Below are positions 9,487 to 18,703 of a stretch of 64,000 nt of DNA, piece by piece; the first letter of the stretch is position 1; the number at the start of each line of letters is the position of its first letter. Under the pieces are notes generated by a model, which was not told the origin of the DNA, searched no databases, and saw nothing but the letters and a program-made list of their open reading frames with translations. The position numbers and the translations under genes were made by a program. The stretch is taken from assembly GCF_042682045.1 (NCBI RefSeq), contig NZ_JBHUGS010000002.1, forward strand, positions 744,001 through 808,000, in the 5' to 3' direction. The DNA is from Sphingomonas_R arantia (GTDB lineage Bacteria > Pseudomonadota > Alphaproteobacteria > Sphingomonadales > Sphingomonadaceae).

Positions 9487-10697
9487 TCGTGCCGCAACGC
9501 ATCGATCGGGTTCAGCGATGCCGCCCGCCGCGCCGGAAAATAACCGAACACCACGCCGATCAGCGCGGAGAAACCGAACGCAATGAGGTTGATCTGCGGA
9601 TCGAAGATGAACGGCGCTTTCATCAGCGGCGCGATCGAGATCGACGCGACGAACCCCAGGATCAGCCCGAGAATCCCGCCGAGACACGCGAGCGCCACCG
9701 CCTCGACCAGAAACTGCAGCAGCACCTCGCGCGCCACCGCGCCGATCGCCAGCCGGATGCCGATCTCCCGCGTCCGTTCGGTCACCGAAACCAGCATGAT
9801 GTTCATGATCCCGATCCCGCCGACCAACAGGCTGATCCCCGCCACCGCCGTCACGATCCGCGTCAGGATCGTCGTCGTGCCGGTCAGCGTATCGGAAATC
9901 TGCTTGGTGTCGAAGATGTTAAAATCATCCTCCTTCCCCCCGTTGATCCGCCGCCGTTCGCGCAACAGCGATTGCAGCGAGGACTGGATCGCCGCGGTGT
10001 CGTACGCCGGATCGGTGCCGACCAGCATCAGCCGGATCTCGCGGTTGCCGGTGAAGCGGCGCTGTACCGCCTTCAACGGCATGATCACGACGTCGTCCTG
10101 ATCGCCGCCGAACCCGGACTGGCCGCGCTTGGACAGCACACCGATCACCTGGCAGCTCAAGTCGCGGATCCGGAACCGTTCGCCCACCGCTTCCTCTCCG
10201 CGGAACAGATTGTCGTACACCGTGCTGCCGATGATGCAGACCGCCTTGCCCGCCTGCTCCTCCGCACGCGTGAACACCCGCCCGCTGGTCAGCGGCCATG
10301 GCTGCACGTCGAAATAGTCCGCCGTCGTCCCGTTGATCGTCGTCGACCAGTTCGCCGCGTTGCGGATCGCGGTTCCGCTCGACTGCGCCTGCGCCGCCAC
10401 CGCGCGCACTCCCGCCACCTGGCCGCGGATCGCGGCGACATCGTCCAGGTCGAAATTGGGCGGCGTCGCCCCGCCACCACCGCGCCCGAACCCCTGCCCC
10501 GGCCGCACCTGCAGGATGTTGGTGCCCAGACTTGAAATCTGCTCCTTCACCGCCGCCGTCGCGCCGTTGCCCAGCGTCACCATCGTGACCACCGCCGACA
10601 CGCCGATCACGATCCCGAGGATGGTCAGGAACGACCGCAGGATATGCCGCCGGATCTCGCGCAGTGCGAGGACGAGAGTGGTGAGGAACATCTGCAT
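9483..10697 (-). CDS. MacB-like ABC transporter permease
   Basis: 404-residue inner-membrane permease of the MacB/FtsX type. One transmembrane helix (about 20-42) precedes a large periplasmic MacB-PCD domain (about 45-240), and three C-terminal helices follow, starting at VAGISLLVGGIGIMNIMLVSV. The motif TERTREIGIRLAIGA before the third helix is a hallmark of the family. Unlike E. coli MacB, the ATPase is a separate protein, encoded 12 bases upstream. Works with the adaptor and the outer-membrane channel as a tripartite MacAB-TolC-type exporter of peptides, siderophores or macrolides; substrate unknown. Confidence 0.9.
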   Translation of the reverse strand: MQMFLTTLVLALREIRRHILRSFLTILGIVIGVSAVVTMVTLGNGATAAVKEQISSLGTNILQVRPGQGFGRGGGGATPPNFDLDDVAAIRGQVAGVRAVAAQAQSSGTAIRNAANWSTTINGTTADYFDVQPWPLTSGRVFTRAEEQAGKAVCIIGSTVYDNLFRGEEAVGERFRIRDLSCQVIGVLSKRGQSGFGGDQDDVVIMPLKAVQRRFTGNREIRLMLVGTDPAYDTAAIQSSLQSLLRERRRINGGKEDDFNIFDTKQISDTLTGTTTILTRIVTAVAGISLLVGGIGIMNIMLVSVTERTREIGIRLAIGAVAREVLLQFLVEAVALACLGGILGLILGFVASISIAPLMKAPFIFDPQINLIAFGFSALIGVVFGYFPARRAASLNPIDALRHE

Positions 10698-10709
10698 CGC
10701 TCGTCCCGC

Positions 10710-11438
10710 TCAGCTTATCGCGGGCACGACGCCCGGCCGATGGTTCGCGTCGACCCGGTCGACCAGCCCGTCCTTGAAATGGACCACCGTATGCGCGAAC
10801 GCCGCCATGTCGGGCTCGTGCGTCACCATCAGCACGGTGATCCCGCTCTGTCGGTTCAGATCGGTCAGCAATTCCATGATCTCCACCGACCGCTCCGAAT
10901 CGAGGTTGCCGGTCGGCTCGTCGGCCAGCAGCACGTCGGGCTGCGTCACGATGGCCCGCGCGATCGCCACACGCTGCTGCTGCCCGCCGGACAGTTCCGC
11001 CGGGGTATGATCCCACCAGTCGGCCAGCCCGACCTTGTCGAGCGCCGCCATCCCCATCCGGTGCCGCGTGCCGCGATCCTCGCCGCGGTACAGCAACGGC
11101 AGCTCGACATTCTCCAGCGCCGTCGTCCGGGCGAGCAGGTTGAACCCCTGGAACACGAAACCGAGATAGCGCCGCCGCAACAACGCGCGTTGGTCGCGGT
11201 CCAGCGTCTCGATCGCGAACCCGCGGAACAGGAACTGCCCCGCGGTCGGTACGTCCAGGCACCCCAGGATGTTCATCGTCGTCGACTTGCCCGAACCGGA
11301 CGGCCCCATCACCGCGATGAAGTCGCCCTTCCGCACGTCCATGTCGACACCCTTCAGCGCCTGGAACGCGGTCGGCCCCTGCCCGAACGTCTTGGTGACG
11401 CCGCGCAGCGAGATCAGGATGTCGGCGTCACTGGCCAC
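10710..11438 (-). CDS. MacB-like ABC transporter ATP-binding subunit
   Basis: Cytoplasmic ATPase, about 242 residues from the GTG at 11438. Walker A GPSGSGKST, Q-loop FQGFNLL, signature LSGGQQQRVAIARA, Walker B VLLADEPTGNLD and H-loop VTHEPD are all present and belong to the LolD/MacB branch. GTG at 11438 overlaps the end of the adaptor gene by 11 bases; an in-frame ATG at 11489 would overlap by 62 bases and add a Pro/Ala/Gly-rich stretch, so I prefer the GTG, though no strong ribosome site marks either. Confidence 0.88.
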   Translation of the reverse strand: MASDADILISLRGVTKTFGQGPTAFQALKGVDMDVRKGDFIAVMGPSGSGKSTTMNILGCLDVPTAGQFLFRGFAIETLDRDQRALLRRRYLGFVFQGFNLLARTTALENVELPLLYRGEDRGTRHRMGMAALDKVGLADWWDHTPAELSGGQQQRVAIARAIVTQPDVLLADEPTGNLDSERSVEIMELLTDLNRQSGITVLMVTHEPDMAAFAHTVVHFKDGLVDRVDANHRPGVVPAIS

Positions 11439-12810
11439 CCGACCGGCGCCCCCCGCCGCCCGCAGCGGCGCCGGCACCTGCCGCCGCACTGCTCCCGTCG
11501 CTGCCCGCCAGCGTACCGGTGATGACCTTCAGCCCCGGCTTCACGCCCTCACCGGACACCATCGTCATCGTGCCGTCCGTATCGCCGACCGTCACCGATA
11601 GCCGCTGCGGCTTGCCGTCCGCGCCGAGCACATAGATCGCCTGCACGCTGCCGCGCCCGATCGTCGCCTGCCGCGTCGCGCCGCCGCCGCGTCCACGCGG
11701 GGTCAGCATCGATGCCACCCCGCCGCCGCCCGCCGCGGCTCCGCTCGGCGGCGTGAAACGCAGCGCCGCGTTCGGCACCAGCAACACATTCTGCCGCTCG
11801 GTCGTCACGATATCGGCGGTCGCCGTCATGCCCGGCCGCAGGAGCAGGTTCGGGTTATCCACCGTCAACCGCGCCGTATAGGCAACCACCGTTCCGGTCG
11901 TGCTCGCCGTCGTCGTCGTGCTGCTCGTCGTCGAGCCGGAGTTCGCACCCACGTCGACCCGCTCGATCCGCGCCGGGAACGTCCGCCCCGGAAACGCATC
12001 GACGCTGAACGTCGCGCGCTGCCCGGCGAGCACCTGGCCGACATCTGCCTCGTCCACCTTCACCTCGAGCCGCATCCGCGACAGGTCCTCGGCGATCACG
12101 AATAACACCGGCGCGTTGAACGACGCCGCCACCGTCTGCCCCGGCTCGATCTGGCGCGACAGCACGACGCCGTTGACCGGCGACTTCACCGACGCCCGGT
12201 CAAATTGCGTCCGGTCGGACGACAGCTGCGCCCGCGCCTGCGCCACCGCGGCCTGCGCCGATCGCACGCCGGCCACCCCGCGCGCCGCCTCCGCCCGCCC
12301 GGTGTCGAGCTCAGTCGCGGACGGCACCTTGCCGCCCGACAACCGGTACACTTCCTGCAAGCGCTTCAGGTTCGCATTCGCCTGCCGCGCGGTCGCCTGC
12401 GCGGTCCCGACATTCGCCTCTGCCGCCGCGATCGCCGCCGCGCTGCGGTTGATCGTGTCCTGCAACGTCGCCGTATCGATCGTCGCCAGCGTCTGCCCCG
12501 TCGTTACCCGGTCGTTGTTGTCGACATTGACCCGCGTCACGAGCCCCGATATCTGCGACCCGACATCGACCTGGTTGGTCGGCTGCAAATTGCCCGTCGC
12601 CGAGACGGTAACGGTCAGATTGCCGCGCTCCAGCGGCGTCGTCGCATAGCGCACGACGTCGCCGTCCCCCCCGAACAGCCGCATCGCGAGCAGCCACAGC
12701 AGCATTAAACCGATCGCCACCGCCACCCATTTCAGGATCTTCGATCGGCGCGACGGCGGTTTCGCGCCCAGGAATGCGTCGAGATCGCCGGGGGTCTGGG
12801 TCTGGTCCAT
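11428..12810 (-). CDS. macA: MacA-like periplasmic adaptor (HlyD/RND-type membrane fusion protein)
   Basis: 460-residue periplasmic adaptor linking the MacB-type transporter to the outer-membrane channel. One N-terminal transmembrane helix (about 28-44) is followed by a lipoyl half-motif, a coiled-coil hairpin rich in Ala/Gln (about 110-180), the second lipoyl half (SPVNGVVLSRQIEPGQTV) and beta-barrel domains. A Ser/Thr run (STTSSTTTTASTTG) and Gly-rich stretches near the C-terminus are unusual low-complexity insertions. ATG at 12810 shares one base with the upstream stop (TGATG), supporting this start over an in-frame ATG 26 codons earlier. Confidence 0.88.
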   Translation of the reverse strand: MDQTQTPGDLDAFLGAKPPSRRSKILKWVAVAIGLMLLWLLAMRLFGGDGDVVRYATTPLERGNLTVTVSATGNLQPTNQVDVGSQISGLVTRVNVDNNDRVTTGQTLATIDTATLQDTINRSAAAIAAAEANVGTAQATARQANANLKRLQEVYRLSGGKVPSATELDTGRAEAARGVAGVRSAQAAVAQARAQLSSDRTQFDRASVKSPVNGVVLSRQIEPGQTVAASFNAPVLFVIAEDLSRMRLEVKVDEADVGQVLAGQRATFSVDAFPGRTFPARIERVDVGANSGSTTSSTTTTASTTGTVVAYTARLTVDNPNLLLRPGMTATADIVTTERQNVLLVPNAALRFTPPSGAAAGGGGVASMLTPRGRGGGATRQATIGRGSVQAIYVLGADGKPQRLSVTVGDTDGTMTMVSGEGVKPGLKVITGTLAGSDGSSAAAGAGAAAGGGGRRSGGQ

Positions 12811-14309
12811 CACGGCCTCGTCACTGCGTCGAATACCGGGCTCGGCCCAGTCCGGGTGGCGGTCGCGGGCAGCGGGGCGGATTGCCACCCCCCGCCCAGC
12901 GCCTTGTAAAGCTGCACCGTCGCGGTCGCACGGTCGCCGCGCGCGGTCGCACGGCTGTCCTGGCTCGACAACAGGCTCCGCTCGCTGTCGAGCAGCGTCT
13001 GAAAATCGATCAGCCCCGCGCGGTACTGGCTGCGCGCATAGATCACCGCGTTGCGCGATGCCTCTTCCGCCACCACGATCTCGCGTTCGCGCCGCTCGCT
13101 GGTGGTGAGCGCGGTCAGCGCATTCTCGACATCCTCCAACGCGGTCAGCACGACCTGCCGGTAATTGGCAAGCGCCGCATCGGTCGACGCGCGCTGCCCT
13201 TCGATCGCCGCGCGGATGCGCCCGCCCTGAAAGATCGGCGCGCTGACCGACGCCAGAACATTGCCGATCGCCCCGCTCACCAGATCGTTGAGCGTGGTCG
13301 ACGAGCCGGCAAAACTCCCCGTCAGCCGCAGCGCCGGATACAGCTCCGCCTCCTGCACCCCGATCCGCGCGGTCTCGGCCGCCAGCGACCGCTCCGCCGC
13401 CGCCACGTCGGGCCGCCGCGCGATCACCGCCGCCGGAATATCGGTCGCAGCCGGCGCCAGCGGTATAACTCGGTCGGGTGCGATCTCCGCATCGACCGAT
13501 CCCGGCGCGGTGCCCAGCAGGACCGCGATCCGGTTGACCGCGTTGGCATAGTTGTTCTCGAGCGTCGGGATCGTCGCCGCGGTCTGCGCGCGCAACTGGC
13601 GCGCCTGTTCCAGGTCGAGCGAGCTCACGAGCCCGGCCTGCACGCGCCAGCCGACGATCTGCACCGTCTCGTCCTGCGACGCCAGGTTGTTGCGCGCGAT
13701 CCGCAGCCGGTTCTGCGCCAGCCGCGCGGTGATGTAGTTCAGCCCGACCTCGGACGCGACCGTCTGCTGCGCCGACTGCAAATCCGCCAGTGACGATCCA
13801 TAATCCGCGCGCGCCGCCTCGACCGACCGGCGGATGCCGCCGAACAGGTCGACCTCATACGCCGCGTCGAAACCCGCACGGTAGACGGTCGTATCGCCAC
13901 CGGTCGACAATTGCGTGCCTGTCGTCGGATCGACCACCGACCGCCCCTGGTTGCCGATGCTCCGCCCGATCGACCCGGACAGGCTGCCCGTCGGCAACTG
14001 ATCCGCCCGCGCAACCCGGATCGAGGCCCGCGCCTGCCGCAGGCGCGCTCCGGCCGCATCGATGTCGAGATTCTGCGCGAGCGACCGTTCGATCAGCGAT
14101 GTCATCACGGGATCGCCGAAGCCCGTCCACCACCGCGCCAGATCGACCGGCGCGACCGGCGTCGCGGTCGGCCCGCTGGTCGGCAGCGCGGTCGACGACT
14201 TGAACGCGCCCGGCACCTGCAAAGCCGCGGGCGACGCCGCACGGTAATCGGGGCCGACAGCACAACCGCCAAGTCCAGCCAGCAGCAGGAGAGAATATCG
14301 TCGCATCAT
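12810..14309 (-). CDS. NodT-family outer-membrane efflux lipoprotein
   Basis: Outer-membrane factor, 499 residues, a TolC-type channel. The signal peptide ends in a lipobox, LAGLGGC, giving an acylated Cys at about residue 16. Two TolC repeats follow with long helices (for example ARASIRVARADQLPTGSLSG and ELYPALRLTGSF). The ATG at 14309 follows GAGGGGGGCAGG; an ATG one codon later is an alternative. First gene of the seven-gene efflux/two-component operon; the predicted promoter is 14341-14368. Confidence 0.9.
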   Translation of the reverse strand: MMRRYSLLLLAGLGGCAVGPDYRAASPAALQVPGAFKSSTALPTSGPTATPVAPVDLARWWTGFGDPVMTSLIERSLAQNLDIDAAGARLRQARASIRVARADQLPTGSLSGSIGRSIGNQGRSVVDPTTGTQLSTGGDTTVYRAGFDAAYEVDLFGGIRRSVEAARADYGSSLADLQSAQQTVASEVGLNYITARLAQNRLRIARNNLASQDETVQIVGWRVQAGLVSSLDLEQARQLRAQTAATIPTLENNYANAVNRIAVLLGTAPGSVDAEIAPDRVIPLAPAATDIPAAVIARRPDVAAAERSLAAETARIGVQEAELYPALRLTGSFAGSSTTLNDLVSGAIGNVLASVSAPIFQGGRIRAAIEGQRASTDAALANYRQVVLTALEDVENALTALTTSERREREIVVAEEASRNAVIYARSQYRAGLIDFQTLLDSERSLLSSQDSRATARGDRATATVQLYKALGGGWQSAPLPATATRTGPSPVFDAVTRP

Positions 14310-14340
14310 CCTGCCCCCCTCTAGCGCGCGTTCATGACCC

Positions 14341-14369
14341 GTTATGTCAGTCCTGCAATATCTGTCAGT
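14341..14369 (-). promoter_or_regulatory. Predicted promoter of efflux/two-component operon with heptamer direct repeat
   Basis: Minus strand: CTGACA (14368-14363) as -35, a 16-base spacer, and CATAAC (14346-14341) as -10, giving a leader of roughly 25 bases. The heptamer ACTGACA occurs twice in the same orientation (14369-14363 and 14351-14345), one copy over the -35 and the other reaching into the -10. Direct repeats suit binding by an OmpR-type dimer, but the 18-base spacing is wider than the usual 10-11, so the operator role is tentative. Confidence 0.4.
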
Positions 14370-14545
14370 GAGCGGAACCGGCACCGGTGCCTACGATGCG
14401 GCCCCGTTCGGGTCCAACCTGATGGGCCCCCTCCGATCCACTCCCCGACCGGTTCGAACCAGACGGACTATTCCATGGCTCTATTAAATATCACCCATGT
14501 TCCGAACCGCCACACCCGGGACGTAACACCGAACTCCAGCTGCAC

Positions 14546-17500
14546 TCAGTAATTCTTCGAATAGCGCAGGCTGACATTCGACCCGCCGAACGACCCCGTC
14601 GAACTCAGGATGCTCAGCGTCTTGGACAACGCGATCTGCAACTGCGTCGCGGTGAAGCCACGCGCGTCGGTGATCACCTCCACATAGATATCGTTGGAGA
14701 TATACTGCCCCGCCGCCAGCGCCGTCCCGCGGCCCGTCGTCTGATCCGCACCCAGGATGCGCAACCGGTCGATGCCGGTCGCCGAGCGCAGCTTGCCGAG
14801 CGGGTTGAGCCCGCCCCCGCCCGACCCGCGGAGCGAGTTGAGCGCGGCCGCCAGCTGGATCGCCTGCGTCGGCGACAGCGAGGTCACCGACGTGCCGAAC
14901 AGCAGGCGCGACAGCACCTCGTCCTGCGGCAGCGACGGCGTCGAGGTGAACGTCACCTGCGGGTTCTGTGCGCGCCCGCCGATGTTGATGATCGCCATCA
15001 CCCCGTCCACCGTCGTCGTGGCACTGATGTCCAGCTCCGGATCGGTCATCGCGCCGCCGTTGAACGTCACGTTGCCGCGCGAAATCTCGAACCTGCGCCC
15101 GGAGAAAGAGTAGGTGCCGCGCACCACCTCCAGCTTGCCGACAACGCGCGGATCGGTCGCCGTGCCCCGCACGCGCAGGTCCGTGCGCCACTCCGCCTCC
15201 AGCCCCATGCCGGACACGAAGATCCGGTTGTCCGCCCGCACCCGGATGTCGAGCTTCCAGTTCGACGGCACGGCGCTTGCCGCGACCGCGGCCACCGGTG
15301 GCGCATTGCGACGCCGCACGCCTTCAAGGACCGCGACCTCGGACGCGCCCTGATACACGATCTGGTACCGCACCTCGGGCAGGGTCAGGTCGCCTTCAAT
15401 CAGCGCCCCCGTCTGCGGCCCGTTGCGCACGCGCAAGCTCCCCGACACGGTCGCGCCCAGCGCATCGCTGCGCGCCAGCTGAGCCCGCGCAAGCGTCGCC
15501 CGCACGTCGATCGGGAATCCGCCGGCCGCATCCAGCCCGACCGAACCGCTCGCCGTGAGACTCCCCGTCCCAGCCTTTGCGGTCAGGCTGTTCAGCACGA
15601 ACCGCGACTGCGTGAAGCGCCCATCGACCGCGATCCCCGACAGCACGGTGCCATAGGTCTCGTTCTCGTAACGCAGCGCATTGGCGCGCACGACACCGGT
15701 CAGCGTCGGCTGATCGACCCGCCCGCCAAAGTCCGCCGCAACAGCGACCGGCCCGGACAGCGTCTGCCCGGCGATCCCGGTTAGCGTCCACAACACCTCG
15801 GCCGGCCCGCTATAGCGCACGCCACCCGACAGCGGGGCCGACAGCAGCCGCTCGGACCACGCTTCCGGCCCGGTCGACAACGGCGCAAGCCGCGCCTGCA
15901 ATCGGCCGACCACGGCCCCGCCGCGTCGCACGATCGCATTGGCCGATCCACCCGCATCGGACAACCGGACCAGCGTGGCGATATCGACCGGCTCGCTGAT
16001 CGTCAGCGCCCCCGTCCGCGTGAAGTTCGCGATATCGACGCGCGCGTTCAGCGTCGGCACACCGGCGTCGCCGATATAGTCGACCACCCCGGTCGCCTTG
16101 CCGCCCAGCCCCAACCCCGGCGCGAACGCGCGCAGCATCGACAGGTCCAGATTGCTCAGCCGCGCCCGCCCGCGGATCAGGTCGCCATAGCTGCCCTCGA
16201 CCACGACCTGCCCCTGCGGCAGCACGACGGTCGCGGGCGCCAGCACCCATCCGGCCGCGGTCTTGCGGATCGTGGCCGGTGCCGCCAGCCGGAACGGGAT
16301 TGCATTGGCCGACCCGCGCACGTTGGCGCGGATCATCTCCGGCGACAGCGCGGCCTGCACCGCGATATCGAACGGCACGCCGCTCGTCCCCTTGGCGACC
16401 ATGGCCAGCGTACCGCGTCCGCCGCGATAGGCGATCCGCCCCTGCGCTCGATCGACCGACAGACTGCCCTGCTTCACCCCGGTCAGCGCGAACTGCCCGT
16501 TGATCGCCGGCGCGTCGGGATAGACGATCACCGACCCGCGGATCACGCCACCCGCGATCGTGATCGGCACGTCACCCGGAATCCGGGCGTTGCGCGCCGT
16601 CACGTCCACGTCGGCCCGCTGATACTTGCCCGCCGCGGCGAGCCGTACGGTGCCGTTCAACCCCGACCCGGACAGCGTCAGCAGCCCGGCATAGGGCCCC
16701 GCCCCGGTCGGCCTCACCGTCCCGCGCACGTCGATCCCGGCGAAGCGCGCGTTGCGGATGTCGTACGACGTGCCCCCACGCCCTATCCGGATCAGCACGT
16801 CGGCGGAGAACGGCCCGTAGGCGGAGTTCCCCTTCGCATTCACCTGATACCCGCCGGCCACCCCGACCACGTCGACCTGCACACCGGTCAGCGGAATGCC
16901 CACATTCGGCCGCGACGCCAGCACGCGGATCCGCGGTGCGGTCGCGGTACCGGCCACGATCACCGACACCGGGCCATAGTCCGCTGATACGCCCGCCGCA
17001 CGGAACGCGATCGTCCCGTCGGTGCGGTACGATCCCTCGCCGCTGGTGATCCGGAACTTGCGCGCGCTCATCCGCACGTTGCGGAATGTCGCGGTGCCGT
17101 TCTCGCTATAACCGACGTCCGCCGTAATCGTCGCCGGCCCGCCCAGCGCATCGCGCACCGACGCATTGTCGATCCGCTGCGTCGTGACGCGAACCCTGCC
17201 GCGGATGCCGTAGGTCCCGTTCGATCCGGCCACCAGATCGGCGTCGGTGACCAGGTTGATCCGCCCCAGCCCGTCGATCTGGTAATCGTTGACGCGCCCC
17301 TTCAGCGCCCCGGTGTAGCGCCCCGCCGCGATGTCCGCGACCAGGATCGCGGTCGCATCGATCCGGTCCGACCGCAGCTTCAGATTGTCCGACAGCAGCT
17401 TGCCCTTGGCATAGGCCAGGTCGCCATCGACGCGCAGGTTGGTCAGCAACCCGCCCGCCGCCGCGTTCAGCCCCGTCACGCGCCGCGCCGTGGCATGCAG

Positions 17501-18703
17501 CGGGATCAGGATGCGGTCGGTGTTGATCGTGGCGCGACCATAGGCACGCAGCCCTTCGATCCCCGTATCGTTGAACCCCACCGCCGCGGCGGTCACACGG
17601 TACTGCACCGTCGGCGTCGCGAACGGCCCGTCGATCGCGGCGGACAACCGGATGTCACGCCCGCGCACGTTCGGCGCGATCGCGCCCGGCCGCAGCAACT
17701 GCCCCTCGATCCGCAGATTGCCGAGCCGGCTCTGGCCCAGGTCGACACGACCCTGCCCCTCTACCGCCAGCGCAGCCGACCGCACCGCAAAACGCGTATC
17801 GACGATCCGCTTCGCGATCGTCGCCATCAGATCGATGTCGGTCGCCGGCTCCACCAGCCGCGCCGCCGGCCCGCTCAGCATCAGCCCCGGCTGCGTCCGG
17901 CCCTTGGCCCGGAACGCACCGTTGCGCCCGACGATCGCCAGGTCCGCGACCGACTGCCCGCCAATCGATGCCTGCCCACGCCCGCGCCAGTTCGCCCAGT
18001 CGCCGCGCCCGCCGACGTCCAGCGTCACGGCCTTGCCCAACCCGGCATAGCTGTCGACCAGCCCGCCCGCCGGCGCGCGCAACCGCGCGCTGATCAGCAG
18101 CCGGTTGTCCGCTGGCACCGCGTCCAGCACGAACGCGAGCCGGTCGCCACCGACCGTCCCGGTCTCGCGCAGCGCGCCCGCATCCAGGTTCAGCCGCGCG
18201 CGCCCGTCGGCGATGTCGGCCGACCCGGCCAGCCGCACGACGCTCCGCTTGCCCGTCACCGGCGGTTCCAGTACGAGCCGGCCGACGTTCAGCCGGCCGA
18301 TCGCCAGGTCGATATCCGGCAGGATCGGCGCGTTCGGATCGCTCGGCACTTCCTTCAGTTCCGGCAGCCGCGACAGCGTCACCAGCGGCGCGCCAAGGCT
18401 CCGCACGTCGATCTTGCCGTTGACGTACGCGAACGGCCGCCAGTCGAGCGCCACCTCTGGCGCCCGCGCGAACACGCCGCGCGGATCGCTGATCGTCAGG
18501 TCGCGGATCGTCAGCTTGCCGTACAGCGACCCGTCAAGCCGCCCCACGCCGATCTTGATCCCCGACGCGGTCTCATATCCGTCGAGCTGCCCGCGGACGA
18601 AATTCCGCCCCGGCGAACTGTTCATCCCGAGCACGACCAGCAGCAGCAGCGCCACCAGCACGGCGACCGCGATGCCGACCCATTTGACGATCCGCAGTGC
18701 CAT
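14546..18703 (-). CDS. tamB: TamB, translocation and assembly module inner-membrane subunit
   Basis: 1385-residue AsmA/TamB-family protein. An uncleaved N-terminal helix (about 7-27) anchors it in the inner membrane. The long middle is beta-strand-rich and repetitive, as expected for the lipid-conducting groove that spans the periplasm. The C-terminal DUF490 domain includes EAEWRTDLRVRGTATDPRVV, GGRAQNPQVTFTSTPSLPQD and DEVLSRLLFG, family hallmarks, and ends in RYSKNY. Supports outer-membrane protein insertion and phospholipid transport with TamA. Its ATG shares one base with the TamA stop (TGATG), so the pair is translationally coupled. Confidence 0.93.
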   Translation of the reverse strand: MALRIVKWVGIAVAVLVALLLLVVLGMNSSPGRNFVRGQLDGYETASGIKIGVGRLDGSLYGKLTIRDLTISDPRGVFARAPEVALDWRPFAYVNGKIDVRSLGAPLVTLSRLPELKEVPSDPNAPILPDIDLAIGRLNVGRLVLEPPVTGKRSVVRLAGSADIADGRARLNLDAGALRETGTVGGDRLAFVLDAVPADNRLLISARLRAPAGGLVDSYAGLGKAVTLDVGGRGDWANWRGRGQASIGGQSVADLAIVGRNGAFRAKGRTQPGLMLSGPAARLVEPATDIDLMATIAKRIVDTRFAVRSAALAVEGQGRVDLGQSRLGNLRIEGQLLRPGAIAPNVRGRDIRLSAAIDGPFATPTVQYRVTAAAVGFNDTGIEGLRAYGRATINTDRILIPLHATARRVTGLNAAAGGLLTNLRVDGDLAYAKGKLLSDNLKLRSDRIDATAILVADIAAGRYTGALKGRVNDYQIDGLGRINLVTDADLVAGSNGTYGIRGRVRVTTQRIDNASVRDALGGPATITADVGYSENGTATFRNVRMSARKFRITSGEGSYRTDGTIAFRAAGVSADYGPVSVIVAGTATAPRIRVLASRPNVGIPLTGVQVDVVGVAGGYQVNAKGNSAYGPFSADVLIRIGRGGTSYDIRNARFAGIDVRGTVRPTGAGPYAGLLTLSGSGLNGTVRLAAAGKYQRADVDVTARNARIPGDVPITIAGGVIRGSVIVYPDAPAINGQFALTGVKQGSLSVDRAQGRIAYRGGRGTLAMVAKGTSGVPFDIAVQAALSPEMIRANVRGSANAIPFRLAAPATIRKTAAGWVLAPATVVLPQGQVVVEGSYGDLIRGRARLSNLDLSMLRAFAPGLGLGGKATGVVDYIGDAGVPTLNARVDIANFTRTGALTISEPVDIATLVRLSDAGGSANAIVRRGGAVVGRLQARLAPLSTGPEAWSERLLSAPLSGGVRYSGPAEVLWTLTGIAGQTLSGPVAVAADFGGRVDQPTLTGVVRANALRYENETYGTVLSGIAVDGRFTQSRFVLNSLTAKAGTGSLTASGSVGLDAAGGFPIDVRATLARAQLARSDALGATVSGSLRVRNGPQTGALIEGDLTLPEVRYQIVYQGASEVAVLEGVRRRNAPPVAAVAASAVPSNWKLDIRVRADNRIFVSGMGLEAEWRTDLRVRGTATDPRVVGKLEVVRGTYSFSGRRFEISRGNVTFNGGAMTDPELDISATTTVDGVMAIINIGGRAQNPQVTFTSTPSLPQDEVLSRLLFGTSVTSLSPTQAIQLAAALNSLRGSGGGGLNPLGKLRSATGIDRLRILGADQTTGRGTALAAGQYISNDIYVEVITDARGFTATQLQIALSKTLSILSSTGSFGGSNVSLRYSKNY

